Below are positions 53,525-62,334 of a stretch of 64,000 bases of DNA, in pieces (the first letter of the stretch is position 1; each line of letters opens with the position of its first letter). The DNA comes from Clostridia bacterium (GTDB lineage: Bacteria; Bacillota; Clostridia; Peptostreptococcales; Acidaminobacteraceae): positions 1-64,000 of the forward strand of contig JAFGVN010000141.1 in the NCBI GenBank assembly GCA_016937975.1, given 5' to 3'. A program made the translations under genes and the position numbers. The notes under the pieces are model-generated. The model saw only the letters and a list, made by a program, of their open reading frames with translations, was not told the DNA's origin and made no database searches.

Positions 53525-53532
53525 AATGCAAA

Positions 53533-53577
53533 AAAGAAAAAAGTTCGTTATAGTGAAACACTATCAACGAACTTTTT
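53533..53577 (-). terminator. Terminator of the parvulin gene
   Basis: A long stem of about 18 bp with one bulge: AAAAAGTTCGTTATAGTG (53538-53555) pairs with CACTATC-AACGAACTTTTT (53559-53577). On the minus strand it is followed by TTTTCTTTTTT. Confidence 0.88.
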
Positions 53578-53579
53578 GA

Positions 53580-54323
53580 TTATTTGATTTCAACATTGAT
53601 GTTTGCTTTAATTGAATCTACTTTTTCAATGTATTTTGCTTGTTGCTTTTGAAGCAATACAGTATTTTCAATTTCTGGCATAGCTTCTTCAAAAGATTTT
53701 TGAGCAGGCTGTTGTTTATCCGTTACTTTTATAATGTGGTAACCAAATTGAGTTTGTACAACGTCACTGATTTCATTCACTTCTAAATCAAAAGCAGCAT
53801 GTTCAAATTCAGGAACCATTTTTCCTCTTGTGAAATTACCTAAATTACCACCATTTTGTGAAGAAGGACAAGATGAATATTCTTGAGCTGCTGCTTCAAA
53901 AGATTTGTCACCTTTTAATTCTTCAATGATTTCTTTTGCCTTATCTTCAGTATCTACTAAAATATGACTTGCAGTTACACTTTCAGGATTTCTGAACATT
54001 GCACCGTTTGCATCATAGAATGCTTTCATTTCTGTTTCATCAACAGTAATTGAGTCTAACACAGAACGAATTGCATATTGCTTAATCATATTTTCTTTTA
54101 CATATGCTAATTCTTCTTGAAAAGCTTCTGTCTCATCAATTTTGTTTGCTAATCCGTCAATTAAAAATAATTCTTGATTAATCAACTCATCTAACAATTG
54201 TTTCTGCCCTTCCGGTGATTGAAATTGCATCGCTCTTTGTGGTCCAATTTGTTGTATTAAGAAATCAAAATCAGACTGACGGATTTCTCTTTCGCCAACG
54301 ATGGCTAAAACTTTGTTTTCCAT
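53580..54323 (-). CDS. Parvulin-type peptidyl-prolyl isomerase (SurA N-terminal-like plus rotamase)
   Basis: 247 residues. The N-terminal helices (1-100; QLLDELINQELFLIDG) resemble the SurA/PrsA chaperone part. The rotamase domain (about 115-215) has SHILVDTEDKAKEI, EYSSCPSSQNGGNLGNF, MVPEFEHAAFDL and TQFGYHIIKVTD. There is no signal peptide or lipobox, so it differs from PrsA and should act in the cytoplasm. I start at 54323 because AAGGAG lies seven bases upstream. Monocistronic with a strong terminator. Confidence 0.92.
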   Translation of the reverse strand: MENKVLAIVGEREIRQSDFDFLIQQIGPQRAMQFQSPEGQKQLLDELINQELFLIDGLANKIDETEAFQEELAYVKENMIKQYAIRSVLDSITVDETEMKAFYDANGAMFRNPESVTASHILVDTEDKAKEIIEELKGDKSFEAAAQEYSSCPSSQNGGNLGNFTRGKMVPEFEHAAFDLEVNEISDVVQTQFGYHIIKVTDKQQPAQKSFEEAMPEIENTVLLQKQQAKYIEKVDSIKANINVEIK

Positions 54324-54388
54324 GGTTATCTCCTTCAATAATTTATTTGTTTACAAATGTTAATGTTATCAGAAATAACCCTATTTGT

Positions 54389-54787
54389 CTACTCTTCAAT
54401 CAACCCTAGCTTCGTCATGACTTCAACTAATTTTACCGTATCAATCGGTTTCACTGCATAGGCTTCTGAACCCAATTCATATGTCTTAAAAATCCCATCT
54501 GGATCGTTAAGGGCAGTTGTCATAATGACTTTGCACCGCTTTTCAGGTGTAAGTTGTCGTTCTTCCTCTAAAAGTCGAATGGTTTTCAAGGCTTTTATAC
54601 CATCGACTTCAGGCATCATAATATCCAAGCAAACCAGGTCATAATAATGACCACTTTCCAAAGCTGAAAGGAATACTTCAACGGCCTCCATACCGTCAAC
54701 AGTTACATCACATTCACCAAATGTTGATAAAAATTTATACAAGAATTTTCTACTTACGTAATCATCTTCAGCGATTAATATTTTCAT
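54389..54787 (-). CDS. Stand-alone receiver protein downstream of the hybrid kinase
   Basis: 132 residues. Complete receiver: Glu-Asp-Asp near the N terminus (ILIAEDDYVSRK), acceptor Asp in LVCLDIMMPEVDG, Thr in KVIMTTALND, Lys-Pro in AVKPID. I start at 54787; AAGGAG lies nine bases upstream, and the start falls inside the last 20 bases of the hybrid kinase gene, so translation is coupled. It is very likely the kinase's output partner. There is no output domain, so it probably acts by protein contact. Confidence 0.9.
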   Translation of the reverse strand: MKILIAEDDYVSRKFLYKFLSTFGECDVTVDGMEAVEVFLSALESGHYYDLVCLDIMMPEVDGIKALKTIRLLEEERQLTPEKRCKVIMTTALNDPDGIFKTYELGSEAYAVKPIDTVKLVEVMTKLGLIEE

Positions 54788-57785
54788 GTATTTCAACTCC
54801 TTTCAACGAATCATCCGTTCTTGCATTAATATAGTCTATTATAGCTTGATAGCTCTTCACAATTTCTAATTCATTTTCTTTTCTAATGTGCAACTCCAAT
54901 GTAAATACCAATTTTCTTAAATCGTGCATCTTTATGGAAGTAACAAAGTTTTTGAATGCGTAACATCTTTCTTCCAGTTTTTCATATTCTCCCTTATTAA
55001 TGGATGAGGCAATATATTTTAACTGCATATTCATCTTTTCATAATGCATGTTGAAAAGTTTTCTTTCATCACTAGCATCCTTATGCTCATCAACATTAAG
55101 TTTTTCTAGAATTCTTTGAATAGCATGATCATCATTTTTCTTAGCTTTCAAATGGAAATCCAAGATTCTATAAAAATCATCTAAATCAATTGGTTTAGAA
55201 ATATAATCATCCATGCCTTTTTTAAGGAATTTTTCTTTATCCCCTTTTATGGCATAGGCCGTCAATGCAATAATTGGGATTTTATCTTGTGCCTTTTCAC
55301 GGATCAGACGTGTAGCTGTTAATCCATCCATAATAGGCATTTGAATATCCATTAGAATAAGATCAAATCTGCCATCTTCATAAATATCAAGAGCTTCTTG
55401 GCCATTGTTAACCATGGTAATGCCATAGCCTTTCCGTTTTAATAATCTCTGAGCCAGCTTCTGATTGATCTTGTCGTCTTCAACAACAAGGATATTGTAA
55501 CCAACACCAATGGCCTCATTTTTAATTGTAGCTTCTTCATGAGTTGTTGTTTTTCTCTTGAAATCTTTTTTAAATGGTAAAGTACAAATAAATTCTGATC
55601 CTTCACCATATTTTGAAGAGAATCCAATTGTTCCATTCATAAGTTCTACAATTTTTTTTGTAATGTTTAGCCCTAAACCAGTGCCACCAAATTTTCTGGT
55701 TACAGATCCATCTGCTTGTGAAAAAGATTGAAAGATTTTATGCTTATCTTCATCTTTTATCCCAATACCTGTATCTTTAACAAGGAATCGAATCCATTGG
55801 GTTTCATTATCTTCCTTAAAGCAGATTACTGAAAACTTAACATCACCAAATTCAGTAAACTTAATCGCATTGCCAATCAGATTCGTAACCACCTGAATAA
55901 CCCTTGTAATATCGCCTTCTAAAGTAGGACATATTTTTTCATCAATGAACATTTCCAAATTAATGTCTTTTTGGCTCGCTTGAATTTTAAAAGGTTTGAT
56001 AAACTTATTTAACTCTTCATTTAGATCCATACTGTGTGCTTCAATAGTAAGCTTCCCAGCTTCAATTTTAGAGAAGTCTAACACACTGTTAATAATTTTT
56101 AACAGGTTTTCAGCACTGTGTTTGATCATTGAAACGTTATCTTTTTGCTTACTGTCTTGCGTTTGCATCAAAGCAATATTCGCCATTCCTATAATCCCGT
56201 TTAAGGGTGTACGAATTTCATGACTCATATTGGCCAAAAACTCAGATTTTGCATTATTTGCAGCAATAGCAATTTCTTTCGAATGTACAATCTCCTGTTC
56301 AGCGATTCTCCTTTGTGTAACATCACGTCCATACAATATAAATGAGACGTCATTTTCATCATTTTCAATAAGTTTCATCATAACTTCCACCCAAATAGGT
56401 TCCTTCATTGCATTGATGAAACGTATCTCAAATTTTATATTACCTTGACTGTCCTTACATTTGAGCATCATTCTACGTAGAATCTCGTGATCTTCATCAT
56501 AGATATAATTGATGATACTCTGATTAATCAGTGATTCTTTCGTAGGACCAATCATATTTTGATAAGACGAGGAATAATATTCGATTTTCCCAAGAATTGA
56601 AATCTGAATAATAATATCCTGCATATTATCCGTAACCAATCGTAATTGTCTTTCATTTCTAGCAATAGTTCTTGCCATGTCCTTCTTGACTGTTTCATCT
56701 TCAAAGGAAAGTAAAACACATCTTTTTTCTGTTATATCAATAGGGACAGCATTGGCTTTAATCCAGGATTTTGTTTTTTTATCATGCTCCTCTTTAATTA
56801 GGAAGAACTCAAACCCTCTTACTTCATTATCTGATTTTAAAACTCTACCGATTAACTCAATTACAATATGGAGATTAGGATATTCTTCCACCATGGATAA
56901 AATATTTTGTGGGCGACTTAAGGGAACGCCTAGAACACTTCTACACTCCTCATTTATTTGTAGCACGCCGTACTCTTTAGTAACGGTCATCATGCCGATA
57001 GGTGCCCCGTTTACAATCGTACTCAAATTCTTTCTTTCATTAATGAGTAAACGTTGAGATTCCTTTTCAAAGGTCACATCCACTTCGGAAATCACATAAT
57101 TAATAATATTGCCTATTACATCAGTTAATGCAACAATTGAGACTCTATACCACTTTTCATCATAAGAATCGCCACGAACATCACCTACCCAGTACTTATC
57201 TTTTTCTAAGTCTTCGTACATGACCTCTTTTTCCATCCAAGTGATGTTGTACTTTGCAGTATCCCAAAAGTTACTTTTTAGAATGACATCTGATTGACCC
57301 AATCGCTTTTGTGAGCGATCATTCAGGTATTCAATATCCCACTTTCCATCTGTAATCACAACAGCTTCAATACTATTTTCAATCGCTTTTCTAAACTTTG
57401 ATAATTCCAACTCTGTATTCTTTAAACGACTAATGTCTTTAAAAAATATGACGACACCCTTAACACCGTTTTCTATAATAGGAGAAATACTTGCCGAAAC
57501 AAAAAAGTAATGATCCTTTCCAGTTCTTATGGCACTTTCTTTAAGCAAGCCAGTAGGTCTTTCCGTTTGAAATACTTCATCGACAAAATTATTATAAGGT
57601 TCTTTTGTATAATAATTATATATTCTGAAGACATCATGAACAGGTTGACCAAATAAATCATCATATTCTAGAATTTCTCGAGCACTAATGTTCGCATAAG
57701 TAATCACTCTTGATTCATTAACGATTAAAACACCATCTTTTCCATGATTCAAAATTTTACTTGCTTCTATTTTTAATGTATCCAT
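54768..57785 (-). CDS. Multi-PAS hybrid histidine kinase with receiver and degenerate Hpt-like tail
   Basis: 1005 residues, no membrane segment. Four PAS-like domains occur at about 1-125, 130-245, 250-370 and 375-495. HisKA has His522 in NMSHEIRTPLNG. The ATPase domain has the N-box at 635-640, DTGIGI at 671 and GGTGLGL at 700. A receiver (763-880) has acceptor Asp813 and Lys-Pro at 864. The last 100 residues are helical and look like an Hpt module, but the phospho-His position is Tyr942 (CYAFKNF). Cytoplasmic PAS domains suggest redox, ligand or light sensing. The start is two bases after cheW, so it is transcribed with the chemotaxis genes. Confidence 0.9.
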   Translation of the reverse strand: MDTLKIEASKILNHGKDGVLIVNESRVITYANISAREILEYDDLFGQPVHDVFRIYNYYTKEPYNNFVDEVFQTERPTGLLKESAIRTGKDHYFFVSASISPIIENGVKGVVIFFKDISRLKNTELELSKFRKAIENSIEAVVITDGKWDIEYLNDRSQKRLGQSDVILKSNFWDTAKYNITWMEKEVMYEDLEKDKYWVGDVRGDSYDEKWYRVSIVALTDVIGNIINYVISEVDVTFEKESQRLLINERKNLSTIVNGAPIGMMTVTKEYGVLQINEECRSVLGVPLSRPQNILSMVEEYPNLHIVIELIGRVLKSDNEVRGFEFFLIKEEHDKKTKSWIKANAVPIDITEKRCVLLSFEDETVKKDMARTIARNERQLRLVTDNMQDIIIQISILGKIEYYSSSYQNMIGPTKESLINQSIINYIYDEDHEILRRMMLKCKDSQGNIKFEIRFINAMKEPIWVEVMMKLIENDENDVSFILYGRDVTQRRIAEQEIVHSKEIAIAANNAKSEFLANMSHEIRTPLNGIIGMANIALMQTQDSKQKDNVSMIKHSAENLLKIINSVLDFSKIEAGKLTIEAHSMDLNEELNKFIKPFKIQASQKDINLEMFIDEKICPTLEGDITRVIQVVTNLIGNAIKFTEFGDVKFSVICFKEDNETQWIRFLVKDTGIGIKDEDKHKIFQSFSQADGSVTRKFGGTGLGLNITKKIVELMNGTIGFSSKYGEGSEFICTLPFKKDFKRKTTTHEEATIKNEAIGVGYNILVVEDDKINQKLAQRLLKRKGYGITMVNNGQEALDIYEDGRFDLILMDIQMPIMDGLTATRLIREKAQDKIPIIALTAYAIKGDKEKFLKKGMDDYISKPIDLDDFYRILDFHLKAKKNDDHAIQRILEKLNVDEHKDASDERKLFNMHYEKMNMQLKYIASSINKGEYEKLEERCYAFKNFVTSIKMHDLRKLVFTLELHIRKENELEIVKSYQAIIDYINARTDDSLKGVEIHENINR

Positions 57786-57787
57786 AA

Positions 57788-58252
57788 TTAATCTTCTCTA
57801 ATAAGTGCATCACAATCGATAATGATAACAACTGTATTATTATACTTACCAATACCTTTCATATATTGTTTTGCTTGGTCTGCTTCATGACCTGGAGGGT
57901 TTGCAATTTCATCTTCTGAAATATTAATGACTTCCAAAACTGTGTCAACGACTATTCCTATTTGAGCATCATCGATCTTTACAACTATGATGCAAGTTCG
58001 ATCATCATATGCCCTAAAGGACTTGTTAAATCTCAATCGAATATCAATAACTGGTATAATAATACCTCTTAGATTAATGACACCCATAAGATAATAAGGT
58101 TGTTCGGGAACTTTTGTAATATCTTGAACACCAATAATATCATCAATGTATTGAATATCTAGAGCAAATACTTCTTTTCCAATTGCAAAAGTTAAATATT
58201 TATCCTCTTCCAAGTTTTTTTCTTCCTGTAGATTCAAAATTTCTTTTTTCAT
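57788..58252 (-). CDS. cheW: Chemotaxis coupling protein CheW
   Basis: 154 residues. Bridges chemoreceptors and CheA. The CheW fold is clear in YLTFAIGKEVFALDIQYI, LMGVINLRGIIIPVIDIR and VVDTVLEVINI. I start at 58252, with GGGAG five bases upstream; the earlier in-frame ATGs lie in the cheA stop region. It overlaps nothing essential and is followed two bases later by the hybrid kinase gene. Confidence 0.94.
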   Translation of the reverse strand: MKKEILNLQEEKNLEEDKYLTFAIGKEVFALDIQYIDDIIGVQDITKVPEQPYYLMGVINLRGIIIPVIDIRLRFNKSFRAYDDRTCIIVVKIDDAQIGIVVDTVLEVINISEDEIANPPGHEADQAKQYMKGIGKYNNTVVIIIDCDALIRED

Positions 58253-58263
58253 ATGAACTCCCA

Positions 58264-60291
58264 TCAAGCCATCATAAATCCAGAAGGATCCAATATCATG
58301 GAAATACTACCATCTCCAAGCAAAGCAAAACCAGATATGCCTTTAACCTTCTTAACAAATTTTGATAAGCTTTTTACAACTACTTGTTGCTCGCCAATAA
58401 GTTCATCTGCATAAAGCAAGACTTGTTTATCATCATGCTCAATCATCACGAAAATTCCTTTGGCAAGTTCATTACTGGATTCAATATTGTAGTGATCAAG
58501 TAATCGAATCACTGGATAACATTCACCACGAATCATAACCATTTCTTGACCGTTTGAATCTTCAATGACTTCACTTTGCTCAACGATAAAAGATTCCTTT
58601 ACAGCCATAATTGGCAAAGTAAATATGGTTTCTCCCACGCGCATCATCATGCCATCTACAATGGCCAAGGTCAAAGGAATTAGTATAGAAATCTCTGAAC
58701 CTTTATCTTGTTCACTGTTGATTTGAATTGTACCACCCAAAGATTCAATATTTTTCGCTACAACATCCATACCTACACCACGTCCTGAAAATTCAGTGAC
58801 TTCAACTTTTGTAGAAAAACCTGCATGCATAATGAGTTGATAGATTTCTTGATCCGAACATTCTTCCATAGGTTTTGTAATCAAGCCTTTTTCATAAGCT
58901 TTATAATAGATGGCTTCTTTGTCTAATCCTTTACCATCATCTTTTACACTAATGACTACATCCCCACCTACATGGCTTGCAGAAAGTTGAATTCTACCTT
59001 CTGGAGATTTTCCCATAGAAAGTCTGGTTTTCTTATCTTCAATACCATGATCCATGGCGTTTCTGATGATGTGCATCAATGGATCTGCAATTTTTTCTAT
59101 CACATTTTTATCAACTTCTGTTTCCTCACCAATCAGTTCCAAATTCACATCTTTTCCAACTTTCTTTTTCATATCTCGCACAATACGAGACATTTTTTGG
59201 AACGTCATATTCAAAGGCACCATACGAACAGACATAATAACATCTTGCATTTCATTGATTACTAAACGTAGTTGTCGTGATGCCTTTTGGAAATTGTTGA
59301 GTTTTAAAGTTGCCAAATCTGGATTGTTAATTACCATTGACTCTGCAACAACCAGCTCACCAACCAAATCCATAAGTTTATCTACTTTATGAACATCAAC
59401 ACTGATGAAATTTTGCTTTGAAGTCATCTTTTCTGCCGTTTTAATAAACTCCTCATGAACAACTTCTTCAATTGTTTCTGGCTCTCCTGGAAGTCTTAAT
59501 TCCAACATTTCCTGATATTCACCTTGATCTAACTCTTTCATATCAAGTTTCTTTACAAAGGCCAAAGTCTCAAAATAACTATGCATTTTAGCTTCTGACT
59601 CACTTGTTTTAAACAGGATTTCAAAACCTTCAGCTTTTATGTATTCTATAGTTTCTTCATTTTCTACAATATCTGAAGGAAAATATTGCATCTCTGAAGT
59701 TAAATCTTTTAAATTATGTACAATGGAGAAAGCTCTTACATTTTCCATTTGCGCATCATCATCAAAAAAAATCTTGATGTAATAGTATTCTGGAATACTT
59801 TCTCTAAACAGAATATCTGTTTTTGAATTGGATGGTGCAATAAAATATTTTTGATTTTCAACTGTAGGTTTTGTATTGGATTCAGGTTTTTTTTCGCCAT
59901 GGATCTCTGTTAAGAAATCATCTATCTTTTGGACGAAATCCTTAGAATCACCATTAGCTTCTGCACCCATTTCAAGCTTACTTATTTCTTCCTTGAAGAA
60001 ATCTATGGCTTCAAAGTTGTAATCAATAATTCTTTCGATGTATATTTTAGATAAATCTACACCCTTTAGATAATCAAACAAATCTTCAATACGATGAGCG
60101 ACTTTACCGATATCTTCAAGCAACATCATCATTGAATTGCCTTTTATTGTGTGCATAATCCTAAAAATTTCAGGAATTTCATCTGTAATATCTTGTTTTC
60201 TTTCAGAATCCATACACAGTTGTTCAAGCCTGTTTAATAACTGATTCGTTTCAAACAGGTACATCTCCATCATTGGATCATGTGTTCCCAT
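58264..60291 (-). CDS. cheA: Chemotaxis histidine kinase CheA
   Basis: 675 residues. The P1 Hpt domain has the phospho-accepting His47 in IMHTIKGNS. A CheY-binding-like region (about 165-260) follows, then the dimerisation domain (VGELVVAESMV), the ATPase domain with MHIIRNAMDHGIE, VKDDGKGLD and GRGVGMDVVAKNI, and a C-terminal CheW-like domain (about 540-675). It takes phosphate from ATP to CheY under receptor control. AGGAGG lies four bases before the ATG. Middle of cheY-cheA-cheW. Confidence 0.96.
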   Translation of the reverse strand: MGTHDPMMEMYLFETNQLLNRLEQLCMDSERKQDITDEIPEIFRIMHTIKGNSMMMLLEDIGKVAHRIEDLFDYLKGVDLSKIYIERIIDYNFEAIDFFKEEISKLEMGAEANGDSKDFVQKIDDFLTEIHGEKKPESNTKPTVENQKYFIAPSNSKTDILFRESIPEYYYIKIFFDDDAQMENVRAFSIVHNLKDLTSEMQYFPSDIVENEETIEYIKAEGFEILFKTSESEAKMHSYFETLAFVKKLDMKELDQGEYQEMLELRLPGEPETIEEVVHEEFIKTAEKMTSKQNFISVDVHKVDKLMDLVGELVVAESMVINNPDLATLKLNNFQKASRQLRLVINEMQDVIMSVRMVPLNMTFQKMSRIVRDMKKKVGKDVNLELIGEETEVDKNVIEKIADPLMHIIRNAMDHGIEDKKTRLSMGKSPEGRIQLSASHVGGDVVISVKDDGKGLDKEAIYYKAYEKGLITKPMEECSDQEIYQLIMHAGFSTKVEVTEFSGRGVGMDVVAKNIESLGGTIQINSEQDKGSEISILIPLTLAIVDGMMMRVGETIFTLPIMAVKESFIVEQSEVIEDSNGQEMVMIRGECYPVIRLLDHYNIESSNELAKGIFVMIEHDDKQVLLYADELIGEQQVVVKSLSKFVKKVKGISGFALLGDGSISMILDPSGFMMA

Positions 60292-60299
60292 ACGACCTC

Positions 60300-60653
60300 C
60301 TATATACTGTTCATCACTTTCACAACTATATCTTCTGTAAAAGGTTTGACGATAAAATTAGCTGCGCCCAATTTTAAAGCTTCCATAACATGTCCATGAT
60401 CTCCTGCTGCAGTAATCATAATTACAGTTGCATCAGGATCAAAAGATTTTATTTCCTTCAAAGCATCCAAACCTCCCATCTCAGGCATATGTATATCCAT
60501 AGTCACGACATCAGGCTTTAATGCTTTATATTTTTCAATGGCTTCCATACCATTTTGTGCTTCTCCAACAATTGTATAACCATCCTTTACTAACATCATT
60601 TTCAAAGTGTTTCTCATAAACATGGCATCATCTACAATTAAAACATTTTTCAT
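60300..60653 (-). CDS. cheY: Chemotaxis response regulator CheY
   Basis: 117 residues, single receiver. Asp-Asp in LIVDDAMFMRN, acceptor Asp in VVTMDIHMPEMGG, Thr in VIMITAAGD and Lys-Pro in FIVKPF are intact. TMDIHMPEMGGLDALKEI is typical of Firmicute CheY, which binds the flagellar switch. AGGGG lies eight bases before the ATG. It opens the run cheY-cheA-cheW-hybrid kinase-receiver; gaps are 2-11 bases or overlaps. Confidence 0.93.
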   Translation of the reverse strand: MKNVLIVDDAMFMRNTLKMMLVKDGYTIVGEAQNGMEAIEKYKALKPDVVTMDIHMPEMGGLDALKEIKSFDPDATVIMITAAGDHGHVMEALKLGAANFIVKPFTEDIVVKVMNSI

Positions 60654-60771
60654 AACATTACCCCTAGTCTATTTTCTATGGTATTTTTACACCAATTTTA
60701 TTTATTTTAATCAAATTATATAAATTTATAGTTCCTTTTTTCACATTTTGTTAAATTTTATAAAAAAAGTG

Positions 60772-60800
60772 TTTACTTTTAGATTACAATCACTTATACT
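60772..60800 (+). promoter_or_regulatory. Promoter of the lysine operon
   Basis: TTTACT (60772-60777) and TATACT (60795-60800) are exactly 17 bases apart, placing the start about 25 bases before the lysine aptamer. The remaining part of the gap 60654-60771 is AT-rich and holds the opposing cheY promoter region; no gene is visible. Confidence 0.75.
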
Positions 60801-60827
60801 TTGTTTTAAATATCAACTGAATACGTT

Positions 60828-60975
60828 GTGTGCTATTAGAGGCCGCGATTAAAAAGAGTACGTAAGGAAAGGGTTAATCGCCGAAACATGAAAATGTTGG
60901 GATTATGCATAACATGCATAATACTGTCTGTCATTCACTACCCAGTGATTGATAGGAGTGCTATATCACGCTGGG
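60828..60975 (+). promoter_or_regulatory. Lysine riboswitch (L box)
   Basis: The conserved L-box elements occur in order: TAGAGGCCGCGATT, AAGAGTA, GGAAAGGGTTAATCGCCGAA, then an arm with ACTGTCTGTC and the closing GATAGGAGTGCTAT. CCCAGTGAT (60941-60949) can also pair with ATCACGCTGGG (60965-60975), a possible alternative stem. It precedes a terminator and then lysA and aspartokinase, so lysine should switch the operon off. Confidence 0.95.
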
Positions 60976-60995
60976 TAAAATCAAATCTGTTCAAT

Positions 60996-61030
60996 AAACA
61001 GACATGTTTTTACGCGTGTCTGTTTTTTTG
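60996..61030 (+). terminator. Riboswitch-controlled terminator ahead of lysA
   Basis: AAACAGACA (60996-61004) and TGTCTGTTT (61017-61025) form a perfect 9-bp stem with a 12-base loop, followed by seven T. It lies directly downstream of the lysine aptamer and 20 bases before the lysA start. Confidence 0.9.
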
Positions 61031-61047
61031 TATATTAAGGAGGCGTT

Positions 61048-62325
61048 ATGCGATTATTTGAACACATGAACATTGAAAACAATGTATTAACCATTGGCGG
61101 CATTAAAACAACTGATCTTGCAGAAAAATACAATACACCACTTTACATTTTAAATGGAGATGCCATTCGAAAACAGTGTCGTATGCTCAAACGCGAGTTT
61201 AATCACCCCAAACTTAAGACGACTATACTTTATGCTTCAAAGGCGTTTTGTTCAAAGGCAATGTATCAGTTAATTGCTGAAGAAGACTTGTCCATTGATG
61301 TTGTATCTGGAGGAGAACTTTACACTGCAATCCAAAGTGGTTTTGATCCTAAAAAAATATATTTTCATGGAAACAACAAATCTATGGATGAAATACAAAT
61401 GGCTGTAGATTACAAGATTCAAAGAATTATTGTAGACAACTTAATGGAATTGGAATACCTAAATAGTTTAGACGCGCCAATGGAGATTTTACTACGAGTA
61501 AATCCAGGTATTGAGGCACATACCCATGAGTATATTCAAACAGCAAAAGAAACCTCTAAATTTGGCATTAGCTTTGAATCTTATGATCTCGGTAAAGCAA
61601 TAGAATTGATTCAGAACTCTGATACCATGACTTTAAAAGGCTTACATTGCCACATTGGTTCACAAATACACGAAATATCAACCTTTGAGAAAACAGCTCA
61701 AGTTATGTTGGACCAAATCAAATTATTAGAACACAAATATCACTTGAAATTAGAGGAGCTTAATCTTGGTGGAGGGTTTGGTGTTTATTATTTTGAAGAT
61801 CAAGAAATAAAAAATTATGATTTTCTAAATGTTTTACTACAGTACATTTATGGTTATATTTCAAAAAATAATTTGTTCATTCATCACATTATGATAGAAC
61901 CAGGCAGACTAATTGTTGCAAATGCAGGTATCACCTTATACGCTGTAGGCTTTTCAAAAGAAACCCTGTCAGGTAGAAAGTATATTTTTGTCAATGGCGG
62001 TATGACTGACAATATCAGACCTGCACTTTATCAAGCCAAATATGAAGCATGCGTTGCCAATAACATGACAGCAGAGAATACAAGTCTATACACCATTGCC
62101 GGTAAATGCTGTGAATCTGGCGATGTTCTCATTGATGAAGTATCATTACCAACACCTAAAATAGGAGATATTCTTGCAGTAATGAGTACCGGTGCTTATG
62201 GTTATAGCATGGCAAGTCATTACAATAGAATTCCTAATCCTGCAGTGGTCATGGTAGAACAAGGCAATTCCAAAGTCATTATTCAAAGAGAAGCATATGA
62301 AGATTTAATAAGATTAGATTTATAG
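61048..62325 (+). CDS. lysA: Diaminopimelate decarboxylase
   Basis: 425 residues. PLP enzyme that makes L-lysine from meso-diaminopimelate, the last step of the pathway. The PLP lysine is in YASKAFCSKAM, with HGNNKS, LKGLHCHIGSQI, LNLGGGFGVYY, EPGRLIVANAG, CCESGD and MSTGAYGYSMAS as conserved segments. AAGGAGG lies four bases before the ATG. It is the first gene after the lysine riboswitch and its terminator. Confidence 0.96.
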   Translation: MRLFEHMNIENNVLTIGGIKTTDLAEKYNTPLYILNGDAIRKQCRMLKREFNHPKLKTTILYASKAFCSKAMYQLIAEEDLSIDVVSGGELYTAIQSGFDPKKIYFHGNNKSMDEIQMAVDYKIQRIIVDNLMELEYLNSLDAPMEILLRVNPGIEAHTHEYIQTAKETSKFGISFESYDLGKAIELIQNSDTMTLKGLHCHIGSQIHEISTFEKTAQVMLDQIKLLEHKYHLKLEELNLGGGFGVYYFEDQEIKNYDFLNVLLQYIYGYISKNNLFIHHIMIEPGRLIVANAGITLYAVGFSKETLSGRKYIFVNGGMTDNIRPALYQAKYEACVANNMTAENTSLYTIAGKCCESGDVLIDEVSLPTPKIGDILAVMSTGAYGYSMASHYNRIPNPAVVMVEQGNSKVIIQREAYEDLIRLDL

Positions 62326-62334
62326 GAGGAAAAT

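Noticed and set aside
53580-54323. PrsA-type extracellular foldase
   Set aside because: There is no signal peptide or lipobox at the supported start, so a cytoplasmic parvulin is the better call.
60828-60975. T-box or other leader upstream of lysA
   Set aside because: The conserved L-box strings are unambiguous and no T-box sequence is present.
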